The position numbers were made by a program, and so were the translations under genes. The notes beneath the pieces were generated by a model. It made no database searches and had not been told where the DNA came from. It saw only the letters and a list, made by a program, of their open reading frames with translations. From NCBI GenBank assembly GCA_048201975.1, contig DBFBGQ010000053.1:1-34057 (forward strand): DNA of 34,057 nucleotides, given 5' to 3'. This document shows, one piece after another, positions 32,229 to 34,057 of this stretch; the stretch's first letter is position 1; each line of letters begins with the position of its first letter. This DNA is from Egerieenecus sp048201975 (GTDB lineage Bacteria > Bacillota > Clostridia > Christensenellales > Aristaeellaceae).

Positions 32229-32954
32229 GTGAACAACGGTCAAAGCAAAAACGCGCTCATGCTGCAGCAGGCGCTGGAACAAATGCCTGAAAACGTTCGC
32301 GATCAGTTCGTGGGCAACGCCCTCAAGCTCATGCGGGAAGCATCTTACCCCTACCGCAAGCTGATGGCCTATTACACCTGCGCCATGATGGAAGTGGAAA
32401 CCAAGCTCAACGTGCTCAACGAGGAATTCTCCCTGCAATACGACCGCAACCCCATCAGCACCATCAAAACCCGCCTGAAGAGCTTCAGCAGCATTGTCGA
32501 AAAGCTGCAGCGCAAGGGGATCTCCCTGAGCGACCCCAGCGCCATGGAGGCAAACCTGAACGACATTGCCGGCGTGCGGGTGGTTTGCTCCTTTCCCGAG
32601 GATGTGTACATGCTGGCCGACGCCCTGCTCAAGCAGGACGACATCCGGCTGCTGAGCCGCAAGGACTACATCCAGCACCCCAAGCCCAACGGCTACCGCA
32701 GCCTGCATTTGATCGTTCAGGTGCCCATTTTCCTGGCACAGGAAAAACGGCTGATGAAGGTGGAGGTCCAGCTGCGCACCATCGCCATGGACTTCTGGGC
32801 CAGCCTGGAGCATCAGCTCAAATACAAAAAGAACATCTCCGACACCGAGGAGCTTACCCGGGAACTGCGGGACTGCGCCGAGGTCAGCGCCTGCCTGGAC
32901 GCCAAAATGGAGGACATCCGCAAGCGCATCATGGACAATCCGGTACGTTCCTAG
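32229..32954 (+). CDS. Small alarmone synthetase (RelA/SpoT synthetase domain, YjbM/YwaC-like)
   Basis: A 241-residue protein with only the (p)ppGpp synthetase domain, no hydrolase or ACT parts, so a RelQ/RelP-type enzyme that makes ppGpp from GTP or GDP and ATP. Recognisable segments are IKTRLKSFSSIVEKLQRKG near 78, NDIAGVRVVC near 110, HPKPNGYRSLHLIVQVP near 150 and VEVQLRTIAMDFWASLEHQLKYK near 180, the nucleotide-binding and catalytic regions of the fold. The start is GTG at 32229, eight bases after AAAGGA; the frame is open far upstream only as a shadow of the nuclease gene. It would link nutrient or envelope stress to growth. Confidence 0.92.
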   Translation: MNNGQSKNALMLQQALEQMPENVRDQFVGNALKLMREASYPYRKLMAYYTCAMMEVETKLNVLNEEFSLQYDRNPISTIKTRLKSFSSIVEKLQRKGISLSDPSAMEANLNDIAGVRVVCSFPEDVYMLADALLKQDDIRLLSRKDYIQHPKPNGYRSLHLIVQVPIFLAQEKRLMKVEVQLRTIAMDFWASLEHQLKYKKNISDTEELTRELRDCAEVSACLDAKMEDIRKRIMDNPVRS

Positions 32955-32974
32955 GCAAAATGTTGTTGCCACCC

Positions 32975-33003
32975 TTGCAATGCGGGGATTTACATGGTAT
33001 GAT
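32975..33003 (+). promoter_or_regulatory. Promoter of the ferredoxin gene
   Basis: TTGCAA (32975-32980), a 17-base spacer and TATGAT (32998-33003). The expected 5' UTR is about 55 bases and ends in AGGAGG. Confidence 0.7.
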
Positions 33004-33063
33004 ATGCACATGCCGGCGGATACGCTTCCCCGGCGCGACTACGGTCAAGGAGGTGAATCCACC

Positions 33064-33234
33064 ATGGCATACAAGATTTCTGACGACTGCATCTGCTGCG
33101 GCGCCTGCGCTGCGGAGTGCCCCGTTTCCGCCATTTCCGAGGGTGATGGCAAGTATGTGATCGATGCCGACACCTGCATCGAGTGCGGCGCTTGCGCCTC
33201 TGCCTGCCCTGTCGGCGCTCCCGCTCAGGAGTAA
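33064..33234 (+). CDS. 2[4Fe-4S] ferredoxin
   Basis: A 56-residue low-potential electron carrier of the clostridial type, used in anaerobic metabolism. Two cluster motifs are seen: C-I-C-C-G-A-C-A-A-E-C-P in the first half and C-I-E-C-G-A-C-A-S-A-C-P in the second, each CxxCxxCxxxCP. The halves are internally similar. The ATG at 33064 follows AGGAGG by ten bases. It stands alone between its own promoter and terminator, as usual for such an abundant protein. Confidence 0.97.
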   Translation: MAYKISDDCICCGACAAECPVSAISEGDGKYVIDADTCIECGACASACPVGAPAQE

Positions 33235-33249
33235 GCAATGACCCAAAGG

Positions 33250-33287
33250 ACGCCTCTTTTCGCTCCATGGCGGAAAGAGGCGTTTTT
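33250..33287 (+). terminator. Rho-independent terminator of the ferredoxin gene
   Basis: Arms ACGCCTCTTTtCG and CGgAAAGAGGCGT form a 12-13 bp stem with one mismatch, followed by TTTTTG. Confidence 0.88.
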
Positions 33288-33312
33288 GATGCGAGAAAGG
33301 CGCGTGATCCCC

Positions 33313-33732
33313 ATGCAAACGAAAACCTATGCCACCGGCACGCTGAAACAATACAAATATGTGGTGATACTCTCCGACTATCAGGGAAAGATCCTGCTCA
33401 GCCGCCACAAGCGCCGCAGCACCTGGGAAACCCAGGGCGGCCACGTGGAAGCGGGCGAAACGCCCCTGGAAGCCGCCAAGCGCGAGCTGTATGAGGAATC
33501 CGGCGCGGTGGACTATGATATTTCTCCCCTGTGCGACTATTGGGCTGGGGAGGAAGGCACCGACGACTGGGCCAACGGCATGGTGTTCCGTGCCGTCATC
33601 CGCCGCCTGGCTCCGCTCCCGGAGAGCGAAATGGCGGAGGTTCGTTCCTTTGACGCCCTGCCTGCCAACCTCACCTACCCGCAAATCGCCTCGGAACTCT
33701 TCGCTTACCTGAACGCGCATCCCCAGGGATGA
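33313..33732 (+). CDS. NUDIX hydrolase
   Basis: A 139-residue pyrophosphohydrolase acting on a nucleoside diphosphate linked to some other group; the substrate cannot be told. The NUDIX box is complete: GGHVEAGETPLEAAKRELYEESGA at about residues 43-66 fits Gx5Ex7REUxEExGU. The ATG at 33313 is preceded by GAAAGG at a rather long distance; GTG at 33304 or ATG at 33289 are possible alternatives, but the latter touches the ferredoxin terminator. Its 3' UTR is followed by the repeat cluster at 33754. Confidence 0.9.
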   Translation: MQTKTYATGTLKQYKYVVILSDYQGKILLSRHKRRSTWETQGGHVEAGETPLEAAKRELYEESGAVDYDISPLCDYWAGEEGTDDWANGMVFRAVIRRLAPLPESEMAEVRSFDALPANLTYPQIASELFAYLNAHPQG

Positions 33733-33753
33733 GCGCAGCGCAAAGATACGCAA

Positions 33754-33785
33754 GAGGCACGGCGTTCCAACGGACGCCGTGCCTC
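33754..33785 (+). repeat. Locus-specific hairpin after the NUDIX gene, copy 1
   Basis: Arms GAGGCACGGCGT and ACGCCGTGCCTC form a perfect 12-bp stem, 21 bases beyond the NUDIX stop. No T-tract follows; the next bases are AGGTTGTCGAC, the end of repeat B2. It recurs at 34006-34037 with 31 of 32 bases identical. Confidence 0.8.
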
Positions 33786-34007
33786 AGGTTGTCGACAAAG
33801 TATTTGATCTCGAAATTCCTGCAAGTTTTACATTGCATTCTTGCAAGCACAGAGGGTTTCGCCTCTGTGGAGGCGACCAAAGCGCTTTCCGATCGCCCTT
33901 TGGAAACCTTCGGGCCCCATACGTGATGAATCTTTTGCAGGTTCGGGAGCAAAACGTTGCATTTCTTCTTGCAAGCATGAAAAAACATGCCTTTTTCAGC
34001 AGTTTGA
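33784..34007 (-). repeat. Structured repeat, family B, copy B2 (complete, 224 bp)
   Basis: It has the same length as B1. The ends are TCAGGTTGTCGACAAAG (33784-33800) and, read inward from 34007, TCAAACTGCTGAAAAAG. The central part around 33870-33930 agrees with B1 almost base for base. The hairpin corresponding to B1's TCGCGCC/GGCGCGA reads TCGCCTC/GAGGCGA here: two base pairs differ and both remain paired. It lies in the same absolute orientation as B1 but in the opposite orientation relative to the adjacent gene. Confidence 0.88.
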
Positions 34008-34037
34008 GGCACGGCGTCCCAACGGACGCCGTGCCTC
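34006..34037 (+). repeat. Locus-specific hairpin after the NUDIX gene, copy 2
   Basis: It repeats 33754-33785 in 31 of 32 bases. No T-run follows; it runs straight into an A-family element end, so a third copy with the T-tract may lie beyond the window. Confidence 0.8.
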
Positions 34038-34057
34038 TCAGCGTGTCGAAAAAGTGG
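34038..34057 (-). repeat. Start of another family A element (A3), cut by the window edge
   Basis: TCAGCGTGTCGAAAAAGTGG is identical to the left end of A2 at 554-573. It is placed directly after the duplicated hairpin, so an A element has been added beside B2 at the same terminator. Confidence 0.7.

Overview
The window is a GC-rich chromosomal segment from a spore-forming Bacillota, most likely a member of the Clostridia. The evidence is the sporulation pair gpr-spoIIP, a CIRCE element ahead of groES-groEL, a T-box leader on metG, Bacillota-type ribosome binding sites and sigma-A promoters, and a 2[4Fe-4S] ferredoxin. No rRNA, tRNA, CRISPR array or intact transposase gene was seen. Most of the window is ordinary core genome.

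Layout. 1-1070: structured dispersed repeats around a small two-helix membrane protein gene. 1075-4110 (minus): metG-tatD behind a methionine T-box. 4138-6160: an MFS transporter converging on a tetR gene. 6322-12116: a hexuronate module with lacI-uxaC leftward and uxaB-uxaA rightward, diverging from a region with two matching operator palindromes. 12133-15387 (minus): an ECF sigma factor, a coupled membrane-anchored candidate anti-sigma factor and two tandem secreted polysaccharide deacetylases. 15477-17200 (minus): glmM and a structured upstream region. 17202-19146 (minus): gpr-spoIIP. 19199-20266: an aminoglycoside-adenylyltransferase-like protein and a small membrane protein. 20315-22451 (minus): groES-groEL. 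22632-24807: mutY and a THUMP rRNA methyltransferase. 24887-26370 (minus): padR and a DUF4097 beta-solenoid protein. 26447-30467: marR with a heterodimeric ABC exporter. 30505-33732: a beta-CASP nuclease, a small alarmone synthetase, a ferredoxin and a NUDIX hydrolase. 33754-34057: the repeats return.

The most unusual feature is at the two edges. Two families of structured, non-coding elements lie there: A (198 bp in the complete copy) and B (both copies 224 bp). They share terminal inverted repeats of the type TCAG-N2-TGTC-rAAAAA. Each complete element sits between two copies of a hairpin whose sequence is specific to that locus and differs from element to element. At the two complete insertions on the left, the gene-distal hairpin copy carries the T-tract and so is the working terminator. 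This looks like a small non-autonomous mobile element that inserts next to intrinsic terminators and duplicates the whole hairpin, with the element ending up inside the 3' UTR. Two B copies show two compensatory base-pair changes in one stem, which argues that their folded structure is maintained.

Functionally, uxaC, uxaB and uxaA cover the isomerase, reductase and dehydratase steps from galacturonate to 2-keto-3-deoxygluconate. The KDG kinase, the aldolase and a transporter are not in the window. The sigma/anti-sigma/deacetylase cluster and glmM suggest cell-envelope functions. MarR/ABC, TetR/MFS and PadR/DUF4097 are three separate regulator-plus-membrane or envelope cassettes.
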